Under the pieces are notes generated by a model, which worked only from the letters and a program-made list of their open reading frames with translations, was not told the origin of the DNA and made no database searches. From assembly GCA_036399835.1 (NCBI GenBank), contig DASWMI010000114.1:1-53395 (forward strand): a stretch of DNA of 53,395 bases, given 5' to 3'. Position numbers and translations under genes: made by a program. Below are positions 25,060 to 34,449 of the stretch, piece after piece (positions within the stretch are counted from its first letter, which is position 1; every line of letters starts with the position of its first letter). The DNA is from DASYML01 sp036399835. Lineage in GTDB: Bacteria; Acidobacteriota; Blastocatellia; Pyrinomonadales; Pyrinomonadaceae.

Positions 25060-28000
25060 GTGAAGCTAAAAGCCTTCGTGGGATTTATCTTACTCGTCCT
25101 CGCATGCTCTTCAGCCTCGGCGCAGACGCATCGCGCCTCCGTTCGCGGTCGCGTCGTCAACGTCAACGGAGGCGAGGTCGCCGGGGCGAATATCAAGCTG
25201 GTCCAGGAAGCGACGAATGAAGCGCGCCAGGTCTCGACGGGCGCGGAAGGCGAGTTTGTCATCTCGCAGCTTCCGCCAGGAAGTTATCGGCTGGAAATCG
25301 AGTCCGCGGGCTATGGCAGATATGCCAGGCAATTCGAGCTACAGGTCAACCAGATTCAGAGGATTGACGTGACGCTCGAAGTCGGGCAGCTTGCAACGGA
25401 GGTCGTTACCGTGACGGACACGCTGCCTCCGCTCAAAAAAGATTCCGCCGCGATTGGCACTGTCATTGAAAACCGGCAGGTCGTGGGGCTGCCGCTCGAC
25501 GGGCGCAACTTTTACGAGCTGAGCCTGCTCGTGCCTGGTGCCGTCCCCGCCGCGCAAGGCTCAGCCGGTTCAGTGCGCGGCGATTTTGCCTTTAGCGTCA
25601 ACGGCGCGCGCGAAGACAGCAACAACTTCCTGCTCGACGGAGTTTATAACGTTGACCCTAAGCTCAACACCTTCGGCGTGCGCCCTTCGGTTGACGCGAT
25701 ACGCGAATTCGAGATGCTGACCAGCACTTACGATGCTTCCTTCGGACGCAACCCGGGCGCGCAGGTCAACGTCGTGCTCAAGTCAGGCTCAAACCAGCTT
25801 CACGGCACGGCCTTTGAATTCTTCCGCAACGGCGCGCTCGATGCGCGCAACTATTTCGCGCCGCGCGACGAGGCCGCCCCTGAGTATCAGCGCAACCAGT
25901 TCGGCTTTAGCCTCGGTGGACCAATCCGCACGGACCGGACCTTCTTCTTTGTGGATTATGAGGGCACTCGTGCACATGAAGGCATCACGCGCTTGACGAA
26001 TGTGCCGAGCGCGCTTGAGCGCGCGGGCAATTTTTCGCAGAGCAATCTGCCAGCGCCCGTTGACCCTTTGACGGGACAGCCTTTTCCGGGCGGCGTCATT
26101 CCCGAAACGCGCATCAATCCGATTGGACGCGCGATTGCGAACCTCTACCCCTTGCCCAATCGCTCGACGCCTTTTCAAAACTTCGTCTCTTCACCGGCGC
26201 AGCGCGACCGCAACGATACCTTCGACGTGCGGCTGGACCAACGCTTCGGCAATCGCTCCGATCTAGTCTTCCGTTATAGCTTCGGCGACCGCAATCTCTT
26301 CGAGCCTTTCACGGGCCAGACCTTTTCGCTCGTGCCCGGCTACGGCGCGAGCGTGCCGCGTCGCAGCCAGAACCTGATGCTCGGCGAGACGCATATCTTT
26401 ACGACGGCTTTTATCAACGACCTGCGCCTGGCCTTCAATCGCGTCGCGTCGGGCGTCAGACAGGAGAACGCGGGGACGAGCATCAACCGGCAGGTCGGGC
26501 TGCCGGAGCTTTCGACGAACCCGCGCGATTTCGGTTTGAGCCTGATTAACGTGACGGGCTTTTCTCCGCTCGGACACGAAGGCAATAATCCTCAGAACAG
26601 CGTCACGAACATATACCAGTTGCTCGACACGGCGACCTACGCGCGCGACCGCCATCTCTTGAGATTCGGCTTAGACTTTCGCGCCGTCCAGCAGAACGCC
26701 TTCCGCGATGTGCAATCGAGAGGCTTTCTCAACTTCTCGCCCTTCGCGCAGGTGACGGGCAACGCGCTGGCGGACCTGCTGCTCGGCCTGCCGTTTATCA
26801 CGGGCGGCGCGCGGCTCGACAATGCGCAGCACCTGCGCACCGAAAGCTACAACTTTTTCATCAACGATAGCCTGCGCCTGACGCCGCGCCTGACTCTAAA
26901 CGCGGGCCTGCGCTATGAATACAACTCGCCCTCCGTTGATACTGAAGACCGCGCGAACATTTACGACACGGCCACGCAGTCTCTGGTCCCGGTCGGAACG
27001 CGTGGCGTGCCGCGCAGCGGTTATCAACCTGACAGGAACAACTTCGCGCCGCGCATAGGATTGGCCTGGACTCCTGGCGCTGAAGGCAAGACCGTTTTGC
27101 GCGCAGGCTATGGTATCTACTACGACCAGTCCGCGCTCGCTCCCGGCGAGGCGCTCTATTTCAACGCGCCCTACTTCGATTTCAATCTATACTTTTCTCT
27201 GCCCGGTCTGCCGCTCTCATTGAATGACCCGTTCCCGAGCTTTTTCCCCGTTCCGCTGCCGGATTCCGCGCTCGCCATCCAGAGAGACCTGCGCACGGCC
27301 TACATGCAGCATTGGAGCTTGAGCCTGCAAAGGGAGTTGGGCGGCAGCCGCGTCTTTGAAGTCGCTTACGTCGGCTCGAAGGGGACAAAGCTCCTCGCCG
27401 GGCGCGACATCAACCAGGGACAACCAACCACGCTGCCCTTCGTCATCCGCCCCGTCCCACAGTTTGACGACATCACTATCCTTGAATCGCGTGCCAACTC
27501 TAACTACCACAGCTTGCAGGCGAGGTTACAGCAGCGACTGAACTTCGGCCTCTCTTTGCTCTCTTCCTACACCTGGTCCAAATCAATAGACGATGCTTCG
27601 GGCTTCTTCTCAAGCGCGGGCGACCCTAACTTTCCGCAGGACAGCTTTAACCTGCGCGCCGAAAGAGGGCGGTCCAATTTTGATGTCAGGCATCGTCTCT
27701 CGGCGAGCTACTCTTACGATCTGCCGTTTGGCAAGGGACGTGAGTTTTTCTCGGATCAAGGGTTGCTGTCGAGCATCCTCAGTGGCTGGCAGATGCACGG
27801 CATCTTGACCTTGCAGACGGGCCGTCCGTTCACCGTCGCGCTGCTTCCGGAATTAGACAACAGCGGCACCGGGCGTTCATCCCTGGGCTTTCTCGGAAAC
27901 GACCGCCCGAACGTCTCCGGCGACCCGCGTCTCTCTGCCCGCACGCCCGAAGAGTGGTTCAACACGGCGCCCTTTGTTTTCCCGCCGCGAGGGACATTCG

Positions 28001-28239
28001 GCAACGCCGGAAGAAATATTCTTGAAGGCCCTGGCTATCAGAACTTCAACACGTCGCTCGTCAAGACGACCGCGCTCTCCGAGCGTTTCAACCTGCAACT
28101 CCGCGCAGAAGTCTTTAATCTCTTCAACCATCCGAATTTCAATCTGCCCGATAACTTTCTAGGCTCGCCGACATTCGGTCGGATTACTTCTGCGCAGAGT
28201 CCGCGCCATGTGCAGTTCGGACTCAAGCTGCTCTTTTAA
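25060..28239 (+). CDS. TonB-dependent receptor, Oar-like with N-terminal CarboxypepD_reg domain
   Basis: The 1059-residue outer-membrane receptor starts with GTG preceded by AAGGAG at eight bases. It has a signal peptide (MKLKAFVGFILLVLACSSASAQ), an Ig-like carboxypeptidase-regulatory domain (VRGRVVNVNGGEVAGANIK...LPPGSYRLEIES), plug motifs (GLPLDGRNFYELSLLVPG, NGAREDSNNFLLDGV, IREFEMLTSTYDASFGRNPG) and a barrel ending HVQFGLKLLF with terminal Phe. It is the same architecture as the divergent receptor at 21680-24814 but clearly a different paralogue. A PQQ-like beta-propeller gene follows 20 bases later, suggesting one transcript linking uptake to a periplasmic or surface propeller protein. 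Ligand unknown. Confidence 0.93.
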   Translation: MKLKAFVGFILLVLACSSASAQTHRASVRGRVVNVNGGEVAGANIKLVQEATNEARQVSTGAEGEFVISQLPPGSYRLEIESAGYGRYARQFELQVNQIQRIDVTLEVGQLATEVVTVTDTLPPLKKDSAAIGTVIENRQVVGLPLDGRNFYELSLLVPGAVPAAQGSAGSVRGDFAFSVNGAREDSNNFLLDGVYNVDPKLNTFGVRPSVDAIREFEMLTSTYDASFGRNPGAQVNVVLKSGSNQLHGTAFEFFRNGALDARNYFAPRDEAAPEYQRNQFGFSLGGPIRTDRTFFFVDYEGTRAHEGITRLTNVPSALERAGNFSQSNLPAPVDPLTGQPFPGGVIPETRINPIGRAIANLYPLPNRSTPFQNFVSSPAQRDRNDTFDVRLDQRFGNRSDLVFRYSFGDRNLFEPFTGQTFSLVPGYGASVPRRSQNLMLGETHIFTTAFINDLRLAFNRVASGVRQENAGTSINRQVGLPELSTNPRDFGLSLINVTGFSPLGHEGNNPQNSVTNIYQLLDTATYARDRHLLRFGLDFRAVQQNAFRDVQSRGFLNFSPFAQVTGNALADLLLGLPFITGGARLDNAQHLRTESYNFFINDSLRLTPRLTLNAGLRYEYNSPSVDTEDRANIYDTATQSLVPVGTRGVPRSGYQPDRNNFAPRIGLAWTPGAEGKTVLRAGYGIYYDQSALAPGEALYFNAPYFDFNLYFSLPGLPLSLNDPFPSFFPVPLPDSALAIQRDLRTAYMQHWSLSLQRELGGSRVFEVAYVGSKGTKLLAGRDINQGQPTTLPFVIRPVPQFDDITILESRANSNYHSLQARLQQRLNFGLSLLSSYTWSKSIDDASGFFSSAGDPNFPQDSFNLRAERGRSNFDVRHRLSASYSYDLPFGKGREFFSDQGLLSSILSGWQMHGILTLQTGRPFTVALLPELDNSGTGRSSLGFLGNDRPNVSGDPRLSARTPEEWFNTAPFVFPPRGTFGNAGRNILEGPGYQNFNTSLVKTTALSERFNLQLRAEVFNLFNHPNFNLPDNFLGSPTFGRITSAQSPRHVQFGLKLLF

Positions 28240-28259
28240 TCCGAGGGAGGGATGCCAAA

Positions 28260-29504
28260 GTGGGAAGTTTTCAAAAGCTGCTGACAAACTTTTTGCTCCT
28301 CTGCGCTTTGATGACAGCGACGCTCACGGTCCAGGCCCTCGACTGGCTGCAGTGGCGCGGGCCGAATCGCGATGGCAACGTCCACGATTTTACCGTCCCG
28401 CAAAGTTGGCCCAAAGAGCTGAAAGAGCAGTGGAAGGTCACGGTCGGGATAGGGCATTCGTCTCCGCTGCTGGTTGACGGGAAGGTTTACGTTTTCGCGC
28501 GGCAGGGTGAAGAGGAAGTCCTGCTCTGCCTCGATGCGGCGACCGGCAAAGAGGTCTGGCGCTCAGGCCAGAGAGTCGCCTACGAGATGAACCCTGCGGC
28601 GATGGGACACGGCAAAGGCCCCAAGTCTACTCCGGTCGCGAGCGGCGGAAAAATTTATACCCTCGGCATTGCCGGATCGCTCTCCTGCCATGATGCTCGG
28701 ACGGGCAAGGTCGTCTGGCGCAAGGATTTCTCAAAACAGTATCGGACCACCTCGCCGCTTTACGGGACGGCCATGTCGCCCGTCGTGGATAACGGCCTGC
28801 TCATCGCGCACGTCGGAGGACACGACCAGGGCGCGCTCACGGCTTTCGATGCCGAGACGGGCGCTGTCAAGTGGTCCTACGATGCGGATGGACCAGCCTA
28901 TTCCTCGCCCATCATCGTCACGCTCGCGGGCGTGAGGCAGGTCGTCACCTTCACGCAGAAAGAGTTTGTCGGCGTCTCAGCCTCAAGCGGCAAACTGCTC
29001 TGGAAGCTCCCGGCCAAATCTTCTTACGACACGAACGCCGTCACGGCGCTGCTCTACAAAGAGACGCTCATCTTCGCCAGGGAGGACCAGGGCCTGACCG
29101 CCATCAAGCTGGTCCAGAGGGGGCAGGAGTTGGTCCCGCAGGAGGTCTGGACCAACAAGGAGCAGGAGCTATACATGAACTCGCCCGTGCTTGAGGGCAA
29201 TCTACTGTTCGGCCTCTCTGTGCGCAAGAAGGGACAATTTTTCTGCCTTGACGCAGAGACGGGCAAGACGCTCTGGCAGAGCGATGGGCGGATGGGCGAA
29301 AACGCCGCCATGCTCAATGCCGGAAAAGTCCTGCTGCTCTTGACCAACGAGGCCCGTTTAATCGTGCTGCCGACGAGCGGAAAAGCCTATGCGCCGCTGG
29401 TCCAGTACACTGTGGCAAGCAGCCCGACCTGGGCGCACCCGGTCCTCTACGGCAAACGGATTCTGGTCAAGGACGAAACGACGCTCGCCTCGCTCTCTCT
29501 TTAA
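28260..29504 (+). CDS. Exported PQQ-like beta-propeller protein 1
   Basis: The 414-residue protein starts with GTG after GGAGGG and has a signal peptide (FQKLLTNFLLLCALMTATLTVQA). The mature protein opens with WLQWRGPNRDG, the signature of a large family of secreted PQQ-like (YVTN/BamB-type) eight-bladed propellers, and contains repeated blades with A-x-T-G-K-x-x-W (ATGKEVWRS, ARTGKVVWRK, SSGKLLWKL, AETGKTLWQS). Although the repeats are named for PQQ quinoproteins, this soluble family lacks the haem domain and PQQ use is not shown. It lies 20 bases after the TonB receptor stop and is probably cotranscribed with it. Confidence 0.88.
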   Translation: MGSFQKLLTNFLLLCALMTATLTVQALDWLQWRGPNRDGNVHDFTVPQSWPKELKEQWKVTVGIGHSSPLLVDGKVYVFARQGEEEVLLCLDAATGKEVWRSGQRVAYEMNPAAMGHGKGPKSTPVASGGKIYTLGIAGSLSCHDARTGKVVWRKDFSKQYRTTSPLYGTAMSPVVDNGLLIAHVGGHDQGALTAFDAETGAVKWSYDADGPAYSSPIIVTLAGVRQVVTFTQKEFVGVSASSGKLLWKLPAKSSYDTNAVTALLYKETLIFAREDQGLTAIKLVQRGQELVPQEVWTNKEQELYMNSPVLEGNLLFGLSVRKKGQFFCLDAETGKTLWQSDGRMGENAAMLNAGKVLLLLTNEARLIVLPTSGKAYAPLVQYTVASSPTWAHPVLYGKRILVKDETTLASLSL

Positions 29505-29576
29505 GCGCGATTGCCATCAAAAGGATCGCTCTGTTAATTTAGCCGCTCGGACTTTTCTGCAAAGGAGATGCTTATC

Positions 29577-30212
29577 TTGAAAAAGATTTCAAGGCTCGCC
29601 ATGTTGCTCTTGGCTGTGCCGCTGCTGAATATCGCTTGCCAGCGCGGCGCTGAGCAACGGGGCGCTGCAAACGTGTCCAACACCGCGAGCAAGACGAATG
29701 CTCAACCAACTGAGAATGCTCAGCAGGCCGGGCAGCCGCCCGCAGCGCCCAGGACGCAGCTCAAGGTCGGCGATCAAGCGCCGGACTTTACGCTCACGGA
29801 CACGAACGGCCAGGCCGTCAAGCTCAGCGATTTTCGCGGCAAGAAGAATGTCGTGCTGGCCTTCTATGTCTTGGCCTTCACCGGCGGTTGAACGAAAGAG
29901 TTGAAGGCGTATCAGTCTGATATTGCCAAATTTGAAGCCAGCGAAACACAGGTCCTGGGCATCAGCGTTGATAGCTATGCCGCCAACAAACGGTTTGCCG
30001 AAGACATCGGTGTGACCTTTCCGCTGCTCAGCGATTTCAAACGCAAGGTCGTCAAAGACTACGGCATCTTTGACGAAGAACGCGGCTTTGGCACGCGCGC
30101 CACTTTCGTCCTTAATAAAGACGGCGTCATCCAGCACATAGAGCAAGGCTCGTCCGCCATAGACCCGACAGGCGCTTACCAGGTCTGTAGCACGATTGAT
30201 AAGAAAGCCTGA
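29577..30212 (+). CDS. Probable selenocysteine-containing peroxiredoxin (lipoprotein-like N-terminus)
   Basis: One reading frame, 211 residues, interrupted only by TGA at 29889-29891. The sides join into a normal AhpC/TSA peroxiredoxin: VGDQAPDFTLTDTNGQAVKLSDFRG, LAFYVLAFTGG-[TGA]-TKELKAYQSD, LGISVDSYAANKRFAED, FPLLSDFKRKV, GTRATFVLNKDG. The TGA falls exactly on the peroxidatic cysteine (family motif P/x-x-x-T-x-x-C-T-K-E), so it is read here as Sec105; the active-site Pro is replaced by Val. A hairpin fitting a bacterial SECIS follows at once (29906-29927). A Cys at about 204 could resolve the selenenic acid. TTG 29577 is chosen because AAGGAG sits nine bases upstream, whereas the ATG at 29568 abuts it. 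The N-terminus is a signal with a possible lipobox (LLNIAC). Expected role: periplasmic peroxide reduction. The alternative is a nonsense pseudogene. Confidence 0.85.
29906..29927 (+). promoter_or_regulatory. Putative bacterial SECIS hairpin
   Basis: Immediately 3' of the in-frame TGA, GGCGUAUCA pairs with UGAUAUUGCC: nine pairs including one G-U, with one bulged U on the 3' side and a GUC loop. The loop G is 24 bases after the TGA, inside the 16-37 base window known for bacterial SelB-binding SECIS elements, and CAGUCUG closely resembles the CAGGUCUG apex of the E. coli fdhF SECIS. The element is translated as part of the peroxiredoxin. Confidence 0.75.
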
Positions 30213-30317
30213 AGGGGGGGCTGGCCCGAGAGCGTGCAGCGCTGAAGTTAAGAAGAGAGGGCCTTCTGTTTCGGCTCAAGAGAGTTTTGAGGCTTTAACT
30301 CAAAGGAGAGACATCGC

Positions 30318-30830
30318 ATGAAACGCAGGATGATAGTCTTGATAGTCTTGCTCTCAGCTTTCAGCTTGAGCGTCTCCGTCGCCCTCTCCGCGAAACCGGA
30401 TTTCAGCGGGACATGGGTCATGGACAGAAGCCGCAGTATAGGGCTGCCCCCGGGAATGGACCAGACCATGATCGTCCTGCACAAAGGCGACAAGATTGAG
30501 ATTGAAACGCGCCTCTTGACGGCGCAGGGCGAACAAACGATTAAGGACGGCTACACGCTCGACGGTAAAGAGGCGGAATTCACGCCGCAGGGGCCTGGCG
30601 CTGCTCCGGGCAGCAAGGGCAAGCGGACAGCCGTTTGGCTGCCCAGGGGCAACGGCATCGTCGTCAGCGAAGAGACCATCGCGCAGACTGATAAGGGTCC
30701 GGTCACGCGCCAACTCAAGCGCAAGTGGATTCTCTCGCCGGACGGAAATACGCTCACCATAGATATGTACTTCGACGGGCCGAACGGCTCTTTCGAGACC
30801 AAGCGTATCTTTATCAGAAAAACCGGCTAG
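30318..30830 (+). CDS. Small exported protein of unknown function
   Basis: The 170-residue product has a signal peptide (MKRRMIVLIVLLSAFSLSVSVALSA) and AAGGAGA nine bases before the ATG. The mature start PDFSGTWVMDRSRS is typical of a family of small secreted, probably beta-rich (lipocalin-like) proteins common in Acidobacteria; the rest alternates short beta-like segments ending with the R-I-F-I-R-K strand. It follows the peroxiredoxin by about 100 bases on the same strand and converges on a beta-propeller gene. The function is not known. Confidence 0.75.
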   Translation: MKRRMIVLIVLLSAFSLSVSVALSAKPDFSGTWVMDRSRSIGLPPGMDQTMIVLHKGDKIEIETRLLTAQGEQTIKDGYTLDGKEAEFTPQGPGAAPGSKGKRTAVWLPRGNGIVVSEETIAQTDKGPVTRQLKRKWILSPDGNTLTIDMYFDGPNGSFETKRIFIRKTG

Positions 30831-30931
30831 AAACTCTTAAACCGACATTCCTGATTTAGATTCGTTCCTGCGTTTGAGGCTCGCACTTGCGAGACAGGCT
30901 GGCTCTTAACTCTTGAGGCTCGCGCTTTCCG

Positions 30932-32521
30932 TTATTGGGCCGCGATGTTGTAGCAGGCCATCTGCGTAGAGTTGCGCACGAGCAGCCGACCACCGGCGAG
31001 GGCCGCGTTGTTCCATGTTCTGCCTTCGAGTGCGGAGAAGCGGGCCAGCTCTGCGTGCTGGTCCGGCGCGGCGCGGACTAAAACTATCTCTCCGCTTTCC
31101 GTCGTGATGATGAGATGCCCGCTCGCCAGCAGTACCTGTCCGTAGCCGTAACGCCCGCCCTTCCATTTGCGCTCGCCTGTGGACACGTCAACGCAGGAAA
31201 GAATGCCCTCGTCCAGTCCATAGATATAGCCGTTGTGAAGAACGGAGCTGTTGAACTTGTTCTTCATGTTGCTATTCTCCCAGACCTTGCGCGCAAGGAA
31301 GCTCTTGCCTCCGCCGGAAACTTCGATGAGCGCAGCCCCCTTGCCATAACCGGCTGAGATGAAGAAGCGATTTTTATCCACGACGATAGGTTGAGAGATG
31401 TTGATGTTGGCGCTGTTTTCCCAGGAGGTTTCCCAGAGTTGTGAGCCGTCTTCAGGCGCGAGGCCGACAATGCGGTAGGCCGTGACGACCAGTATCTGTC
31501 GTCTGCCAGCCAGGTTGACGAGCATCGGAGAAGTGTAGGACGCCTGGTCGTTGAGCGACTTCCAGACGGGCGCGCCGCTCAGCTTGTTGTAAGCCACGAC
31601 GGATTTGCCGGAAGTGCCGCCCGGCAGGACAACCACCTTGTCATCCACAATCAAGGGAGCCGCAGACATCCCCCATTGAAGATTGCTTGCTCCGTTGTCC
31701 GACAGGATGTTGCGATTCCAGTAGGGCTTGCCCGTCTTCGCATCCAGACAGCGCAGCTCGCCTTCAGCGCCGAGCACATAGACGCGCCCGTCGCTCCAGG
31801 TCGGCGTCGCGCGCGGCCCATCGCCTCCCATGGATTCACGGAAATCCGCGTTCCAGCCATTGGTCCAAAGTTCTCTTCCGGTCTCGACATCATAAGCCGC
31901 CGCGACCTCCTGCCCGCGCCGCTGCTCTATCGTAAAGGCCCTGCCCTCCGCGATGACGAAGGACGCGTAGCCTCCGCCGACGGGCTGCTTCCACAAACGC
32001 GGCAAGCCTTCGGCGGGCCAACTGGTCCTGATGTTTAGCTCGTCGTAGCGGCCATCGCGCGCAGGCCCGCGAAAATCGGTCCAGTAATTCCGCGCCGGCC
32101 TGGCCGTCTCCGACGGGTGGGCCATGTCCGTGCCATTGCTTGCGGGCTGGCCTGGCTGCTGCGCGTTTTGCGCCTGCGCGTTCTGTTCGGCGGGATTCGC
32201 GTTTGCCTGTTGGCTCGCGGCGGCAGGATCAACGCTTGCAGGTTGCGCGGCCTGTTGCGCGGCCAGCCGCTGCTGCTCCGCGCGATGACGTTCGAGAGCA
32301 GCGTAGTGCTCTTCGTTCGGATAACTGCGCGGGCCTGAGAAGAGATAAATGTAGCCGCCGAGGAGCGCCAGGATACAGATAGAGCCGAGAGCCTTCTTCT
32401 GCACGTTGAGGTCGCGCCGTATCCAGAGCAGGACGAGGCCGACCGGAGGCAGCAACAGTGATGCCGCGATGAGCGTGGTCAAAGAGCTATACCAGGGCGT
32501 TGACTCATTTTGTTGGAACAT
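30932..32521 (-). CDS. Membrane-anchored PQQ-like beta-propeller protein 2
   Basis: The 529-residue protein differs from its paralogues in having two N-terminal membrane helices (SLTTLIAASLLLPPVGLVLLW and ALGSICILALLGGYIYLF) and then a Gln/Ala/Pro-rich linker (about residues 75-140) before the propeller. The propeller opens with WTDFRGPARDG and carries blades such as VETGRELWTN, AKTGKPYWNR, LSGAPVWKS and VSTGERKWKG. It is therefore probably tethered at the inner membrane with the propeller outside. It is downstream of another propeller gene on the same strand, separated by a 114-base hairpin-forming spacer. Confidence 0.85.
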   Translation of the reverse strand: MFQQNESTPWYSSLTTLIAASLLLPPVGLVLLWIRRDLNVQKKALGSICILALLGGYIYLFSGPRSYPNEEHYAALERHRAEQQRLAAQQAAQPASVDPAAASQQANANPAEQNAQAQNAQQPGQPASNGTDMAHPSETARPARNYWTDFRGPARDGRYDELNIRTSWPAEGLPRLWKQPVGGGYASFVIAEGRAFTIEQRRGQEVAAAYDVETGRELWTNGWNADFRESMGGDGPRATPTWSDGRVYVLGAEGELRCLDAKTGKPYWNRNILSDNGASNLQWGMSAAPLIVDDKVVVLPGGTSGKSVVAYNKLSGAPVWKSLNDQASYTSPMLVNLAGRRQILVVTAYRIVGLAPEDGSQLWETSWENSANINISQPIVVDKNRFFISAGYGKGAALIEVSGGGKSFLARKVWENSNMKNKFNSSVLHNGYIYGLDEGILSCVDVSTGERKWKGGRYGYGQVLLASGHLIITTESGEIVLVRAAPDQHAELARFSALEGRTWNNAALAGGRLLVRNSTQMACYNIAAQ

Positions 32522-32534
32522 CTGTCGCTCCCTT

Positions 32535-32630
32535 CGGGGAATTTTAGATTTGCCATTGAGCTGAGGACTAAAGCATCGAAAGCTTATCTCGCAGCCTGAT
32601 TCAATCTCAAATCTAAAATTTAAAACCGCA
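32535..32630 (-). repeat. AT-rich inverted repeat between two propeller genes
   Basis: GAATTTTAGATTTG near 32540 faces CAAATCTAAAATTT near 32608-32621, an imperfect long stem with a 55-base loop. Composition and the shared CAATCTCAAATC match the spacer at 13903-14000. Confidence 0.5.
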
Positions 32631-32635
32631 AATGA

Positions 32636-33994
32636 TTAACCTTTGCTGATGCAGTAAAGGTTCTTCTCTGCGCGTATAAAAATCTTGCCGTCGGAGATGG
32701 CCGGGGAAGTATAGACTGGCTCGTCCAGCGAATTGGTCCCGATAACTTGATGCTGCGGGCCTGCCTTGATGATAAAGGTATCGCCGTCCTCGCTGGTCAG
32801 CAGTATCTTGCCGTCGAAGGCGACGGGCGAGCCTGTGAAGGTGGCCGGAACGGGAATCCGCCCGCCCTCGTAGACGACCTTGCCCGTGCGCGCTTCGAGG
32901 CAGGTCAGGATGCCGCGATCCGTCGTCAGGTAGAGATAGTCGCCGTAAAGAATCGGCGAGGGAACATAGGCCGTGCCCTTCGCATATTTCCAAACGATGC
33001 TCTCATCCGTCAGCTCGCCCGCGCCGCCGAGGCGTATCGCCATCGCAATCTTGGCAGGAAAGCCCGCCGAGACAAAGACCATCTCGCCGCTTGCCACCGG
33101 ACTCGGAATCGCGTTGCTCTCGACGCCCTTGCTCCGCCACAACTCTTTACCGGTCGCCGGGTCATAAGAGATGACGGCCTCCGTCCCGCTTGTAATCAAC
33201 TCCGTGCGCTTGCTCGTCTGGACCAGAATCGGAGTGGACCAACTGACCTGGACCTTGCGCGGAGTCTTCCAGACCTCTTTGCCGGTCCGCTTGTCGAGCG
33301 CCGTGATAAAGGAGGCGTTGCCGTCCTCTTCGTCGCATTGAAGGATGACCAGATTCTCATAGAGAATCGGCGAAGTGCCTGTCCCCATGCCCTGCGTGCC
33401 GAGCTTGCCGAGCGAGACTTTCCAGGCGAGCTTGCCGTTGAAGTCGTAAGCATAAAGCCCTTCCGAGCCGAAGTAGGCGTAGACCAGTTTGCCGTCCGTC
33501 GCCGGGGTCGAGGCGGCATAGCTGCTCTTGCGATGCCTGTTGTCGTAGGGCGTGCCTTCCCAGGCCGTCTGTTCCCAGAGCATCCTGCCAGTGTCGCGGT
33601 CCAGCGCGATGACCTTGAAGGTGTGCTTGCGGTCAGCGCCGACGCTGTCCGGGTGGACCCACTCTTTGCCGTCAACAATATGCGTCGCGGCTTTGGCTCC
33701 GGGGAGGACCTCGCCCTCTATGGCCGTCGTCAGAAAGACGCGATTGCCCCAGACGATGGGCGACGAATGGCCGCGTCCGGGGATGGCCGTCTTCCACTTG
33801 ATATTCTTCGTGCTGGTCCATTCCGTCGGCAGGTTCTTCTCCTCAGAGATGCCACGGCTGGCAGGCCCTCTCCATTGCGGCCAGTTTGTCTCGGGCGCGG
33901 CGGCGGCGCGGCTCGCCAGCGCCGGATAGAGAGCGGTCAGAGCCGCGAGCGAGACAAAGAGAAAAAACGGAAGGGCTTGACGAACGGGTTTCAT
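32636..33994 (-). CDS. Exported PQQ-like beta-propeller protein 3
   Basis: The 452-residue protein has a signal peptide (LPFFLFVSLAALTALYPALASRAAAA) and the family opening WPQWRGPASRGISEEKNLP. Blades include RDTGRMLWEQ, KRTGKEVWKT, PATGKELWRS and ARTGKVVYEG. It is most like the protein encoded at 34573, sharing the ISxEKNLPxxWS segment, and the two genes are divergent across a 578-base spacer, which suggests a duplication. Secreted or periplasmic; ligand unknown. Confidence 0.88.
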   Translation of the reverse strand: MKPVRQALPFFLFVSLAALTALYPALASRAAAAPETNWPQWRGPASRGISEEKNLPTEWTSTKNIKWKTAIPGRGHSSPIVWGNRVFLTTAIEGEVLPGAKAATHIVDGKEWVHPDSVGADRKHTFKVIALDRDTGRMLWEQTAWEGTPYDNRHRKSSYAASTPATDGKLVYAYFGSEGLYAYDFNGKLAWKVSLGKLGTQGMGTGTSPILYENLVILQCDEEDGNASFITALDKRTGKEVWKTPRKVQVSWSTPILVQTSKRTELITSGTEAVISYDPATGKELWRSKGVESNAIPSPVASGEMVFVSAGFPAKIAMAIRLGGAGELTDESIVWKYAKGTAYVPSPILYGDYLYLTTDRGILTCLEARTGKVVYEGGRIPVPATFTGSPVAFDGKILLTSEDGDTFIIKAGPQHQVIGTNSLDEPVYTSPAISDGKIFIRAEKNLYCISKG

Positions 33995-34276
33995 AAGACG
34001 GGGACTCTCCTCTGTGTGAGCTACAATTTGATGGATGGAGCGATTGCGAAGCTTCGTAAATTTTTCCGAGAATGCGGTCTCGGAAGATAACCACTCTGCG
34101 ACAGCCGAAGCGTCAACGGCTCTTGATGCGAAGGACTACAACTCTTTAACGTGCGGCACGGCGGAAAGGTTTCTCGCGGACTCAATCTCAAAGCGCGCTC
34201 GGATGCTCTTTGAAACGGGTCTGGAAAGCAACGGCTCGCCCACCTTCGAGTAGCGCCCGCGATTGTACATCTTCTC

Positions 34277-34319
34277 CCGCGCCCGGGGGTAGAGACGCGG
34301 CTTTTTTTACCTTTTTTTT
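34277..34319 (+). terminator. Possible intrinsic terminator in the 34-kb spacer
   Basis: CCGCG (34277-34281) can pair with CGCGG (34296-34300) and is followed by runs of seven and eight Ts. The stem is short, so termination efficiency is doubtful. It lies in the gene-free stretch 33995-34572, downstream of a 72-codon open frame (34035-34253) that I do not accept as a gene. Confidence 0.3.
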
Positions 34320-34350
34320 ACAATACTTTTCCGCGGGCAGGTATCATAAT
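34317..34350 (+). promoter_or_regulatory. Candidate promoter in spacer upstream of the 34573 propeller gene
   Basis: TTTACA (34317-34322) after a T run is followed by TATCAT at 19 bases, or TCATAAT (34344-34350) at 21. The latter heptamer and the T-rich upstream element match the site at 24960-24991. It lies about 220 bases before the ATG. Confidence 0.3.
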
Positions 34351-34449
34351 ATCGCCAGCATCACATAAAGTAGAAACTTGTCCGCCATGCTGACGTAAAA
34401 TCACTGGAAAGCACAACGGCCTGATGTCAAAAGCGGCTAGAGAGAAACG

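Noticed and set aside
29901..30212. The second half of the peroxiredoxin as an independent gene starting at TTG 29901
   Set aside because: No ribosome-binding site, it lacks the N-terminal half of the thioredoxin fold, and it is in frame with the upstream part across a single TGA at the catalytic position.
32747..34090. A 447-codon plus-strand frame opposite propeller protein 3
   Set aside because: Antisense shadow; no motif, while the minus-strand frame has a signal peptide and propeller blades.
34035..34253. A 72-codon plus-strand frame in the 34-kb spacer, followed by a possible terminator
   Set aside because: No ribosome-binding site, no recognisable motif and a composition typical of random sequence; kept only as context for the spacer.
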